Source: Ochotona curzoniae (lineage: Eukaryota > Chordata > Mammalia > Lagomorpha > Ochotonidae). Taken from it: DNA of 64,000 nt. The stretch lies in the NCBI RefSeq assembly GCF_017591425.1, contig NW_024466459.1, positions 7,750,001-7,814,000 of the forward strand. The letters are read 5' to 3'. The notes beneath the pieces were generated by a model. That model saw nothing but the letters and a program-made list of their open reading frames with translations, was not told where the DNA came from and searched no databases. The position numbers and the translations under genes were made by a program. Below, piece by piece: positions 43,567 through 54,255 of the stretch (the first letter of the stretch is position 1; every line of letters begins with the position of its first letter).

Positions 43567-46139
43567 GAGCATGAAATGGACTCAGCAATGGCACCTGCAG
43601 CCATGGGGGTGGGGTAGGAAACATGGGCAAACACTTGCGATTGGTGGATCTTGTGTTAGGCAGGAAGAGGCCACCGGGCAGGCTCAGGAGAGAGAGCAGG
43701 AGAGTCAGGGGACCCCTGGGAGAGTTCTGGGCAGCAGCCAGGAGAGGCTGCCACCAGGCAAGACGGGGGCGGCCCCCACAGCCAGTGGACCTGTTACCAT
43801 GGAGATCACAGGCCTCCTGGACCTGGACGCTTCTGGGAGCAGGGGAGGGCTGGTGGCTAAGGGAGTGAGTGGGCGCAGCTTCCGGGAACACAGAGTGAAG
43901 GTGGGAAGGCCCCGGTGAGACAGGGCACCAGGCAGGAGAGGGGGTGGGGTCCTGGCTCAGGTAGAGGAGGGGCTGGTCTCCATCAGCATAATGGACTGGA
44001 GAAGCAGACACTGCAGGCTGCGGCTTCCTAGAGCAATGGAATCCAGAAGGTTCTTGGAGGAGGGACTCCTTGGGGCCGTGGCTGGGGCTAGCTGGGGGGG
44101 AGGGTGGAGATGGCAGAGGAAGATTTCTGGTCTCTTCCTGAATGACCACCACTTTAAGGAGTGCTCCTCAGCTACCAAGTTCTCGATGAAGTCCCCATCA
44201 CTCCTGCATGCCCGAGTGTCAGCCAGTGCTCCTTTGCGTATACAGCGATATTCTGTTAGGGTGTTCGGGTCCCTCTCTGACGCCTGAGCACCTGCCAACA
44301 GATGCACTCCATGCCCAGCACATCCTCCTGCTGGGTGCTCAAAGCATCCACGGTCTCTTCCCTTGATCTATGCACCCCGAGGCTTGGAGTTCCCAGAGCC
44401 TGAGAAAGCTGATCTCCCACTTTCCTGCCAACCCAGAGACCAGAGAAAACTGCGGTGTTGGAGTTTTTCCCTCCTTCCTGTGTTTAAAAAAATAAATAAA
44501 GAGGGAAAAAGGGAAAAAAATCCACTCAGGCCAAACAGAATGAGGTGGCCTTGGAGGGCTGATGAGCTCCAGTGAGTAAATTCAGGGGTTCTTTGCCAGC
44601 ACGCCATTTCTTTGTGGGGTACCAGGAGGTGGGCATTTCATGTAAGAATCTGAGGTTCTCAGAGGCAGCAGTGGGAGCCCTGGATGCTAGAGGTGGTTCT
44701 TTGGACCCCTCTGCTGAGACAGGAGGATGGGGGGTGCCGGCAGAGGGCATTAATAACAGAAAAGCCCCTTTAAGGGGGCCTTCCAGGGAGCCAGGAAGAT
44801 AAACACGGCTATCAGGTGTGGGTGCCCGTGGGCCTGGCCCTCTGCTCCGGCATGGCCACCATCACTAAGTCCCAAAGCCAGGAGGCAGGCCTCACTGTTT
44901 CTGTTCCACAGATGGAGCCCAGCCAGGCTGCAAACTGGCCAAGGTGACACGGCCAGGAGCAGCTGCTTTTGATGGTACGTTCAGCTCACACCAGAACCTG
45001 TGCTACTTTTATGTAAAGCCACTAGCTACTCCCTCCTCTGTGCATCTTCCAATGCCACAAAGGGGCAGGGACAAGGCTCTCAACAGAAGCTAGTAGTAAT
45101 GGGCATTGCATGCTTTGCTCCGGGAATGTCAAGGCTGAGGGTTCGAGAAGGGCCTGGGTGAGGAGAAGACAGAGCAGTAACAGGTCAAAGGTTGCACTTC
45201 CAGGCCATTCTCCAGGTTGCCCAGGTGGTGAAGCTTTGGAACGGCACAGCAGCCAGTGGTTTTGAGGGTCTCCAATGACCCAGATTCTGAGTGAGGACAC
45301 AGGACCACACCAGTAGGGTGGGGTGCTCAGTGGAATCTTCTGCTCTCCCTAATTCTTTGCCCCAGTCTCTAAGAAGCTAAGAAATCACCCCCATGAAGAG
45401 GCAACTCTTGACTTAAGCGCCCAAGAAGAGGTATGGACAATGGTCAGGAGCATTCCATCAAGTCTTCCAGAGCTTCCGGAAGAGGCGGAAGTGCTGGTCT
45501 CCATCCTGGGGTGAGCTCCCAGGAAGAAACTCCAGCAGGAAGCAGCTGAGGCTGCCATATGCAACAGTAGGACTGGCACATCCCTTAACTGTCACCCAGC
45601 CCCAGGTCCACATGCCACACACTGTTATTCATTCAACAAACCTGGACCTGACCAACACCCCCGTGGCCTAGGTGCTGGGCCAGGCATCTGGGCTCCTTCT
45701 TTTCCACCTGGGAAACCGCTCAAAGATGACTGCCCTCAGGGTGGTGATCCTCCAATAGGAGGAGGAAGATGCAGCGTAACAGACACAGTGGATGGATGAG
45801 TGGGTCCTGGGAGGCAATCTGAGATGGGAGGCGGTGGCAGGCATGCAGGTGCCAGACGGTAGGTACAGAAGGGAGGTTGGACACCCAGCCCCAGGAAGAC
45901 ATGCTCCAAGAGCGTCCCTGAGTGACCTGGGGTGGCTTGGCCTTCTGGGCAGTGGGCAGCCAATCCCTAGGGTCTACAGTGGGGACTGCATGCTGGGTTT
46001 AGAGCACACAGCAGGGGCTTAGAGAGTTAGCCCTCAGGGACTCCTGAACCACCACGAAGTCAACAATGGCTTTTAGTCTTAGGATCCTACTCTGTCCCCT
46101 GTGGGCACAGGGCACTGCTCTGGTCTGTGTAGTCAATGT
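43567..46139. other. Unique non-coding sequence, no gene seen
   Basis: GC-rich sequence. A short AT-rich piece, 'gagggcattaataacagaaa' (44743-44762), is the only enhancer-like spot. A possible L2/MIR phrase 'tattcattcaacaaacctgg' lies at 45627-45646. The minus-strand open frame of about 230 codons at 43.5-44.2 kb overlaps the SINE tail and is spurious. Confidence 0.45.
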
Positions 46140-46460
46140 TCGTCTTTTTCCATCAGCCCAGGTTCAGATTATAGAACAGTTGCAAAGGAACAATGAAGCA
46201 GCCCCACAAATCCCATCACCCGGTTTCCCATTAGCTTATCATTCAGCATGCAACGTGGTCCATTTGTCACAGCTAAGGAAGCAGCACAGGCTGTACCCCA
46301 CAGAACCTGAGACACCCCTACTCTCCTTCTTGTGTCTTTTACTGGCCTGGGGTGCAGCCAGGGTCCCCACAGCTAGTTCTGCTGACCCCTCTCCTTTAGA
46401 CCCTGTGCTGTGTGACAGCTTTTCAGATCTGCCTGTGTTTTCGGTGACCCGGAGCGCTGG
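46140..46460. mobile_element. Ancient L1-derived fragment
   Basis: 'tcagattatagaacagttgc', 'ccatcacccggtttcccatt', 'acgtggtccatttgtcacag', 'gtgtgacagcttttcagatc' and 'gtttt' follow a widespread old L1-associated sequence (TTATAGAAAAGTTGCAAAGATAG, TACATTTGTCACA, GTGACAGTTTCTCAGACTTTCCTTGTTTTTGATGACC). The family name is uncertain. Confidence 0.62.
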
Positions 46461-46724
46461 ATGTCACTCCAGTGAGGTGCCTCTGGCTGGGCCAAGGTCA
46501 CAGATCTCAGGGAGGAAGATCTCAGAAGTGAGGTGTCCCACGCAGCCTGTCCCCTCTGGACACGTGCTGCCAGCATGACTCACCACAGATGGCACCAACC
46601 GTGATCGCAGGGAGGAGACAGGCGCTGCCCGGCTCCTCCACTGGCAAGCATCTTGTCAGACGGTCCTGGCTGCAGCTTCTATAGCAAAACTCTGCTTCTC
46701 CTTGCAGGTGCATCTAATGCCGCC

Positions 46725-46800
46725 CACACTCAGAGGAAAGGGACTGTGTCTATTTTTGATGGATCACAGTGCCTACTGCCGGGAGTTGGGGGTTACTCAG
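46725..46800 (+). mobile_element. L2 3'-end remnant
   Basis: 'cagaggaaagggactgtgtc' and 'gatggatcacagtgcctact' resemble AGGGCAGGGACTGTGTCT ... CCCAGTGCCTAGC in L2. Confidence 0.5.
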
Positions 46801-46944
46801 CCACTCAGGGCACACAGTGCGGTGGCTGGGACTGAGGCAAAGGTAGGCAGAGGGCTCTACACAAACTCCTGGGGTTCACTCAGCTGACCAGGAGGTTCTG
46901 CTGTACTGGATGTGAGAAAGTAGAATCAAGGGTTTAAAAGCAGC

Positions 46945-47212
46945 ACCTTAAAAAATGTATTTGGAAGGCAGAATTACAGAGAAAGAAGGGAAGATAGAAG
47001 CAGGGATCTTGCATCTGCTGGCCCACTCCTCAAATGGCCTCAATAACGGGGTATAGGGATCCAAGCACTTGGGTCATCCTCTGTTGCTTTCCTAGGCACA
47101 TCAGCAGAGAGCTGGAAGTGGAGCTGCCAAGACTTGAACTGGCACCCATGTGGATTGCTGGTGCTACGGACAGACCATGGGCTTAACCAGCTGCACCACA
47201 CAGTCAGTTGCA
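46945..47212 (-). mobile_element. C-type SINE, type A, minus strand
   Basis: 'ccttaaaaaatgtatttgga', 'aggcagaattacagagaaag', 'gcatctgctggcccactcct', 'aagcacttgggtcatcctct', 'gacttgaactggcacccatg', 'gggcttaaccagctgcacca' is the full reversed order from tail to head. Confidence 0.92.
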
Positions 47213-48689
47213 CCTTGATATCACCGTCAGTGAACAGCATTTCAGGGTGTGATCAGGAGTCTGTGAGCTCTTGAGCAAGTTAGGCCAGCAGAGCCCATGG
47301 ACAGTCAGTTAGTCTGGATTCAAAGAGACAAGACTGGGCTGGAGGGAAACATGGGCACTTATGGAAATACAGACTGGATGAGTTCACCAAGAACGAGGAA
47401 GAGGCAAGTGAGAACCAGGACTGAGTCCTGGGAGGCTCTGACACCAAAGGCTGGACCAGGAAGAGGAACAGGGACAAAGATGCCAAAGCAAGAGCAGAGA
47501 AGGCCAAGTCAACAACAGATGGGGACTGGGCACCAACAAGCCTCCCATGGGCAGCTTCAGTTGATGCCCAGGGAGGGTTTAAGCAGTGAACAATCAGAGG
47601 TGGGAGCAGCACACACAATCCTTCAAGACATTCTGTTCCAAAGAAGAGCAAGCACATGGGGTGAAAGAACTTGCTGGGGCTAGCCAGAGAGAAGGCTGAT
47701 CTGTGAGATGAGCAAGGAGGGCATCGGTGCCACTGGGACCCTCGAGAGCTCCTGCAGTGGGGAGCACATCTCCAGCAGGCGGTTGGGAGGAGGTAAGGAC
47801 CCCAGGAACGAGGGCTGGGGCTGGAGTACGCCAGCCCAGGCAGGTGCATGGAAGCAACTGCCGAGACAGCTGTCTCCAACTCCAGGCCTGGAAGATGCCT
47901 GCCCATCCCAGATACCACAGAAAGGAGGAAATCAGCCAACCAGCCATTCTGTTCTCAGCCCAAACGTTGCGTCTTTCCAAACATGACCATCATCCTCTCT
48001 CTCCTTCCCTCTTTCTCTCTTTCCTGGACAGGGACAAGGTTAAGGCAGGACACAGCACAGCCAGGCTGGGGCTGGCACCCTGACCCCTGCACTGCCCTGC
48101 CTCTGCCCCATGTCTCCTCCCTGCCAGATGCCCCTGCTACTGGGACAGGTATGCTGTACAACTTGAATGTCAGTCCTGGCTCCTGCTAGTGTTTCCCCAA
48201 TTTCCCACAGCACCCCTGGCCACATCTCCTGCTCACGTGGTCAGCAGGATATACGGAGCACAGCACCTCTGCCTCTGGGAGTTGACCAGTGGTTGAGAGT
48301 CACACTGCTGTAGTGTTGAGGGCTGGCGGATTGGACAGAGCCCCCAGGCCCTTCACACACAAGGATTTAGTTAGAGGACGACTTCAGGCCCCACTTTACC
48401 TCTGGGGCAGGGGAGTTTCCACCCCTTCCGCACCCTCCCGTGCAGATCCACATCCTTGCCAACCTTGAAGGAGCCTGGACTCACTGCTGCCAGATTCAGT
48501 CCTCTGTCTGCCTCTGCAGTATATGTGTGAGGGGATATTACCAAGTGGCCAGGGACAGGTGACACTGACCCTGGCCCTGGGCTGGCACAGGGACCAGGCC
48601 TGGCTAAGTGTTGCTGGTCACAGTTAAGTACCACGGACTCTCGCCGGCTCAGGAGGAAGTCCACATTACCCATCAGCCACCAGGGAAGT
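47213..48689. other. Unique non-coding sequence, no gene seen
   Basis: Single-copy sequence with mixed composition. The 219-codon minus-strand frame at 47.3-47.9 kb has no recognisable domain or splice context. Confidence 0.45.
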
Positions 48690-48850
48690 CTCCCCACAGC
48701 ATGGCTGTGAATTAAACATGCAGCCTAATGAGTTGATTTTATTAGTTTGCAAACGCACCGAGAACTCGTTTTCAAAATAAACATCAGTGCCTTTCACCCC
48801 GGCGCGGCTGCCTCAAGTGAGGGAAGAGAAAACGGAGACAAGAGGCGGCT
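48690..48850. promoter_or_regulatory. Strong candidate conserved enhancer (island 11)
   Basis: 'ggctgtgaattaaacatgca' leads to 'gcctaatgagttgattttat', a perfect palindrome GTTTGCAAAC (48745-48754, octamer-like), 'cgagaactcgttttcaaaat' and 'aaacatcagtgcctttcacc', then a CpG-bearing end 'ccccggcgcggctgcctcaa'. Single-copy and AT-rich with sharp borders. Confidence 0.52.
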
Positions 48851-49429
48851 GCTTGGCGCCGACCCCATGTGTGTGGGCTGCAGGTCCCTGTGTGACCCTG
48901 TGGGGGTGGCGGTGGAAGGACAGGCCAAGGGACAGGGCTTCTGTGGCCCTCACCGCAGCCTAGGGTGTGAGGTGGGGGTCCCAAGAGCTTTCCCCCCAAT
49001 CACAGCGGCACTTGATGATCTGGCGCCTTGGTCTTCCGACCACCTTCTAGGGTAGGAATTGCAGCCCCATGTCTGGAGGAACACACAGGTGCACTTGTCC
49101 CAGGTCATGCTGCAGGGTCTTGCAAAGTGCAGCAGCGTCCAGAGGCACTCAACCACTCCTGAGAGTCGGACAGAGCTAAGCGAGACTAGGTTCTAAGGCA
49201 GCCCCAGCCTCATCCTCTCTGGAAAAATTGCCAGCCCTCCAGAGTCTGGACAGGGGGCAGGAAGATGGACAAGGCAACCAGCACTCAGACAGGCCTTCTG
49301 AGCCTGTCTCCCTGGAGACACCAATGAATGGCCTGCTCACCTCACCCTGCCCCCCAGGCCCCTGGAGAGAGATGGTTCCAGGCTGGCGGAATTAGCCGAG
49401 AAGCCAGCAGGACAGGGACAGTATTGTCA

Positions 49430-49515
49430 TGCTCTGTGGTTGTGCTGTCTTTGGAAAGGATGTTCTAATCCCATTTCATCCGCTTTCCACGGCTGTCAGC
49501 TGTTTGTGGGCATTT
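49430..49515. promoter_or_regulatory. Candidate conserved enhancer (island 12)
   Basis: A dense motif string: RUNX-type TGTGGTT (49435-49441), K50 homeodomain TAATCCC (49466-49472), MEIS-type CTGTCA (49493-49498) overlapping E-box CAGCTG (49497-49502). No repeat identity. The motif calls are exact but chance matches cannot be excluded. Confidence 0.42.
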
Positions 49516-49854
49516 GGGAGGCAGGTTTCTGAAATCAGAGCCGGGGTGCGGCCCTTCCCCCCGCATGTGCTCGTCCATCCATCATGCTGTCCCGGACTCT
49601 TTGTTGGCCAGCCCCAACCCCCTTCCAGTGGCATCCCAGCTGCCCTCATCTTCCCTTCTATTTTGGGCCCACAGCAGGACAGGGCTGGGATGCACCAGCC
49701 AGGCCCCCAGCATGAGGCTGGGGTGGGGGAGGGCTGGGAAAGGGGGGTTTTAAAGGTTCCAAAGGCAGGGAAAGGAGGAACTTTCGGCTGCCATCTGTCT
49801 GTGCAAGAGAAGCGGCACTCTGAAAAGTCAGGAGACCTGCACTTGCTCTTTTTC

Positions 49855-50135
49855 ATTTTAATATTTATTTATAGGAAGCGCAAGAGACAGAGTGAGAGAG
49901 AAAGTCAAACAGACACAGAAATTTTCCACCTGCTTGGTTCACGCCCCCCATCCCACCCTCGCCCAAACCAGCCATAGCCTCGGGTGAAACCAGAAGCCAG
50001 GAGCCTCCCGGGTTGGTGGCAGAGGCCCAACTCGTGGGGCCATCACCTGCTGCCTACCAAGGTCTGTGTCTTAGGAGGAGGCTGCAATCGGATGCAGACG
50101 GAGCTGGAACTTGAGGCATCTTAGCTGCTGTTCCC
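49855..50135 (-). mobile_element. C-type SINE, type A, minus strand
   Basis: 'aatatttatttataggaagc', 'gcaagagacagagtgagaga', 'ttttccacctgcttggttca', 'gaagccaggagcctcccggg', 'gagctggaacttgaggcatc'. It carries internal C-rich insertions and lost part of its head. Confidence 0.85.
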
Positions 50136-50189
50136 TGAACCTGTACTTCTTAATTAAATGTATCGCTCATAGGGCAGCCAGAGAGACAC

Positions 50190-50192
<3 letters not shown>

Positions 50193-50230
<38 letters not shown>

Positions 50231-50280
50231 GCGCGAGAGTGAGAGAGTGAGAGAGTGAGAGAGAGAGACAGAGAGAGAGG
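50193..50280. repeat. (GT)16 plus (GA)-rich compound microsatellite
   Basis: A pure GT run at 50193-50224 is followed by GAGAGTGA-type units to about 50280. A compound SSR with likely length polymorphism. Confidence 0.97.
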
Positions 50281-50811
50281 AAGAAGCCCTACTTTCCAAC
50301 CCCTTGGCTGCACCAGACCCTTAAGATGAAGTCCAGCTTTCCCAACCTTGGCCCCGAGGCCTCCACGCCAACCACTGCCCTTCCCCTGCTTCCTGCCCCC
50401 GTCCCACCATCACCACCCTTTATCCTCAGCTTCTTGGAGCATCCCTGGCTGGATCCTAGCTCAGGGAGCTTTCCAGAAGCCTGGGAGGAAGCATGTGCCC
50501 ATTTTCCTGAAGAATCCTGACACACGGTCCTTGGTGATTGGAAAGGTGGGACCTGTTGGATGGTCCTACCCTACTAGACAGTTTCAGCTTGCCTGGAGGG
50601 CAGGGCCTTAACAGGTGTCCATCCCCAAACTTCCCTTCTCTGGGCATCTTGGAAAGGCTGCTCCCATGAGCTGTGCCTGATGGGGAGATGTGCATGATAA
50701 GCCCCACCCACGTCCATCATTATTATTCTTGAGATTGCTGTTATTCACCAACCCTTGGAGCCACGCCTGGCATGCTGTGTATATGTAACACTAACCCCGT
50801 AGACTCGAGTG
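50281..50811. other. Unique non-coding sequence, no gene seen
   Basis: C-rich single-copy stretch. An AT-rich phrase 'catcattattattcttgaga' (50715-50734) is short and unclassified. Confidence 0.45.
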
Positions 50812-51095
50812 TGGGACCAGCACTGTGACACAGTGGATTAAGCTGTGCTTGTGACACCAGCATCCCACAGGGCACCAGTTTGCTCTGCTTCCGATCCAGC
50901 TCTCAGTTAATGCAACAGGGAAAGTAGAAGACGCCCAAGTGCCTGGGACCCTGCCACCCACATAGGAGACTGGATGAAGTTCCTGGCTCCTGGCTTCCAT
51001 GGAGCCCAGCCCTGACTACTGTGGCCATTTAGGGAGTGAACCAGTGGACAGGAACTCTCTGATGTTTTACCTTTAAAATAAACAAATCCTTCAGA
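50812..51095 (+). mobile_element. C-type SINE, type A
   Basis: Head 'ggaccagcactgtgacacag' and 'tggattaagctgtgcttgtg', 'gcatcccacagggcaccagt', 'gatccagctctcagttaatg', 'tttagggagtgaaccagtgg', and an A-rich tail 'taaaataaacaaatcc'. Well preserved. Confidence 0.93.
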
Positions 51096-51856
51096 TGCAG
51101 CATGGGGTTCCAGTCTCAGGAAAATGCAGCAAGAAGCTAACCTGAATCTCCTTGGCTTTCTATTTCTGGTGCTGATAATGAACTGGAGGTCCCAGAATCA
51201 CAGGGTCATGTCCGAAGCCCCTCAACATCTAAGAAATGTCCTACCTGCTGTGCACCAGCCCCAGGGCAGTGCGAGACCCCATGCTCTGGGGGACAGAGGT
51301 GGTCTCCATCGAGTTCTCAGCAGAACGCAGGCCTCTGTATGCACCCCAGGATGTGGAATGAGGCAAGGAAGGAGAGAACCCACACATACGCCTCAGCTCT
51401 GTTCTGTCCATCCCCGTCTCAGTCCTGTCCACCATGTGGGGCCTACAGTGGGCATTGCTCCAATGGAAACTCCTGGCCTGGTGATGAGCAAGAAGGGCCG
51501 GATTCCAGGTCTCAGAGGCCCAGGGGCTCCTTCTGCACTGGGGGACAGCTGAGAATGGTGAGGACAGCTGGGGTGGGTAGAGGATCAGTTGTCCCAGGAG
51601 ACATGGAAAGACAGGGAGGCCTGGGCTGGGGGGTTGAGGCAGGGTGTCGGAGGGCCCTCCACACGGAGGTAATGGAAAACAGTCAGCAACAAGTGAAGGA
51701 GGTCCGTGGCCACAGTGGCTACAGGGGTAAAGGGGACAACTCGGCAGCAACAAGGACCTTGGTGGTCCTTAGACAGCGTTCCTCATTCTAGAACCTGGAG
51801 CTGTTAGGGGCTCGTCTCAGGGAAGCCTCAGCCCCACACCCCCTTGGGAGGGCTAC
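51096..51856. other. Unique non-coding sequence, no gene seen
   Basis: No repeat or exon recognised between two SINEs. Confidence 0.45.
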
Positions 51857-52134
51857 ATTTTTTTATTAAGACCTTCTGTCTGCTGATTCATTCCCCAAGC
51901 AGCCGCAACGGCAGCAGCTGAGCCAATCCGAAGCCAGGAGCCAGGAACTTCTTCTGAGTCTCCCATGTGGGTGCAGGGTCCCAAGGCTTTGGGCCATCCT
52001 CCACTGCTTTCCCAGGCCACAAGCAGGGAGTTGGATGGGAAGTGGGACCGCCAGCATTAGAACCGGCGACCATATGAAATCCCAGTGTGTGCAAGGTGAG
52101 GACTTTAGCCGCTAGACTACTGCACTGAGGCCCT
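51857..52134 (-). mobile_element. C-type SINE, type B, minus strand
   Basis: Reversed tail 'catttttttattaagacctt', 'ctgctgattcattccccaag', 'cccaaggctttgggccatcc', 'tccactgctttcccaggcca', 'ggactttagccgctagacta'. Its head ends at about 52134, directly against the poly(T) that is the tail of the next SINE. Confidence 0.93.
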
Positions 52135-52136
52135 AC

Positions 52137-52412
52137 TTTTTTTTTTTTTTTAAGATTGAGTGTGCGTGTGATTTCTTATCTGCTCCTTCACTCCACAAAC
52201 GGCTGCAATGTTTGGGGATAGCTCAAGCTGAGGGTCAGGTGCTCATTCCTGGTCTCCCATATGGATGCAGGGGCCTGAGTGTGTGGGCCATCTTTTGTTG
52301 TCCTCCCAGGTGTATCAGCAGGGAGATCGATCAGAAGTAGAGCAGCCAGGACTCACCCAGCACTCCAACACGGGATGCTGGCATCCAAGGGCTCTGCTGC
52401 TTGTGTGACACC
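52137..52412 (-). mobile_element. C-type SINE, type A, minus strand
   Basis: Begins with about 16 T (reversed tail), then 'atctgctccttcactccaca', 'ctggtctcccatatggatgc', 'cccaggtgtatcagcaggga', 'gatcagaagtagagcagcc', and reversed head 'gctgcttgtgtgacacc'. Head-to-tail with the type B copy on its 3' side. Confidence 0.9.
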
Positions 52413-52689
52413 AGTCCCTCTGCGACATTCTGAGTGGCAGTTTTGCGTGAAGTCTTGCTCTAAAGCAGAGCGGGAGGGGAGAGGCGCTGTGGAGCCATGC
52501 CTATGGGGTTTTCTTTCTGGCTCTGGCTCTGGGTTTGAACCCCAGAGAGATGTGGGAGGAAGGCTGCAGGCAGGGACAGCTGTGGAGCCCATCCACCTGA
52601 CTCCAGAGCTTTCTCAGCCCAGGCTTGCCCAGCTGAGAGTCCCCAGGGAACAGGGAGTTTATGTCAGGGGTGGGCAGGGGGAGCATCCC

Positions 52690-52865
52690 TGCTATTTTTG
52701 TTCTCCTGAATGATTTAGCAACCCCTACCCCCACCCATACAACCCTTCTTCTGGTGAATTAACTGGCTCCCCCGAAATCATGAATAATTAGTGAGCCGGT
52801 TCTCGATGATGCCACTTAACAGCTTGTGTTCTGAAAGCACTTTATGCCCATTAGCGAAAGGACTC
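52690..52865. promoter_or_regulatory. Candidate conserved enhancer (island 13)
   Basis: 'gctatttttgttctcctgaa', 'tgatttagcaacccctaccc', 'tggtgaattaactggctccc', 'gaaatcatgaataattagtg' (a POU/homeodomain-type ATGAATAATTA), 'cacttaacagcttgtgttct', 'tttatgcccattagcgaaag'. Single-copy and AT-rich, immediately beyond a SINE pile-up yet itself free of insertions. Confidence 0.5.
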
Positions 52866-53934
52866 CTGATCCAACCCAGGAGGAAGAGAGAGGCTGCAGC
52901 ACCCCAGGAGGTCACCTCACGCAGCCCCCTGAACCCAACCCCGACCCCTGGCCTCTGGGACAGGGCAAGGGTAAACCAGCAAGCCTCCCTGTTTGGAGAA
53001 AACATTGGAGTGGAGATGCCTTAAAACCAACTGGTGTTAAGTCTGAGACCCAGCCAGCCCAGTAGGCTGAGGAGTCAGGCCAGGTGGCTCTGCCCAGTGT
53101 GGGCATAGTCAGGGAGGAGCAGCAGTGGCTGACTTAATCCAAGGCCCACAGGACACAGTGTGAACCAAGACAGGGTTCTTCTCCAGTCTCTGGGAGGCGG
53201 ATGACATAGGTCTGACACTTGGGAAAGTCGCTCTCAATGAGCCCCACCTCCTCCCATCTCCACTGCTCCTTTGGCCTCTGGCTTGGGGCACAACTGGCCA
53301 TCTGTGCCAGGGTGCTGCTCCCTGTAGATTCTCTGACAAAGTCGTTATAGAAAGACACCCCAGCAAGACGCCCCAGGCAGGTAGTCCTGGCCTGACCCCA
53401 CCGGCTCTGGAGCCAGATGTCATGGGAACAGGGCTCTTCCACCTCTCTGTTATTCGAGGAGAAACTATAGAGAATCTATTCAGAATGAGGTTAAGATAGC
53501 ACCATGAAAGGGAGTTTCCATCCTACAAAGAGAAAGGGCAGTGACCTCTGAGACCAACCATCCACTCGGTGCCCAGTGACACAGGGGGGCATGGAGAAAG
53601 TCCCTGGGAAGTATGTGGCGGAGGTCTGCTTCTGGAACAACCACGTCAGCTCCTCTCAGAGCACCCACATCTCACAGCTCCAGGCACTGAACATGACATA
53701 GAAAGGCCATCTGCTGGTGTTGCAGAGTGAGTCGTAGCAGGTGGATTCTGGGTGGGACATCCTGGTTGGGAAACATGAACAGCCCCTGGATCTCCACCTG
53801 CCTAGTCCATATGGATGGCCACAGGCACATGGCACACCGTGCCCTTGGCTAACAGACTCCAACATGGCCTGTTCACTGGGCATGCAACAGGAGTGACAGG
53901 CTGCACCCCGGTCTCTCTTCCTTACTCTGCAAGG
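52866..53934. other. Unique non-coding sequence, no gene seen
   Basis: Single-copy, moderately GC-rich. No element recognised. Confidence 0.45.
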
Positions 53935-54239
53935 ACTTCCTTTGTTAACAACTCTAGGAAGTTAAATGTCACATTCATCCTGCTTTTCAGCAGGTAAGGA
54001 GTCTGTCCTGAGATACAATTTCCTGTGCTTCCTGACCTTTAACTTCATTGGCGGGTCCAGAGAGAGACATACCTGTTAGCCAGTCACAATGTTGTAGTAT
54101 TGTCGGGACTGCCCTTCTGCCTGCCCCCTTCTCTTATATAAGCTTGTGACTTCTCTCAAATAAACAGACATCCCTCACCACCAGTTTAATCTCCAGTGTT
54201 ACAGGAGAATACTGTTGTGGTCTTGGGGCCTGCTGGACA
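53935..54239 (+). mobile_element. Endogenous retrovirus solo LTR, copy 2
   Basis: Signals in order: 'gttagccagtcacaatgttg' (CCAAT-box-like), TATA box TATATAAG (54135-54142), AATAAA (54159-54164), 'catccctcaccaccagttt', and the shared 3' phrase 'cttggggcctgctgg' (54222-54236). Organisation and several phrases match copy 1 at 33.1 kb. No viral coding region follows; a tRNA-Lys-like sequence and then an L1 do. The 5' edge is approximate. Confidence 0.7.
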
Positions 54240-54255
54240 GAAGACCCCGAAGAGC

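Noticed and set aside
43457..44152. Minus-strand open frame of about 231 codons
   Set aside because: Its C-terminal part is antisense to a SINE tail and the rest is proline/serine-rich.
47280..47939. Minus-strand open frame of about 219 codons
   Set aside because: Serine/leucine/proline-rich with no family resemblance, and a plus-strand frame overlaps it. No exon borders found.
33080..54239. The two LTRs as ends of one 21-kb provirus
   Set aside because: They are strongly diverged and the DNA between is single-copy or belongs to unrelated repeats, with no viral coding remnants.
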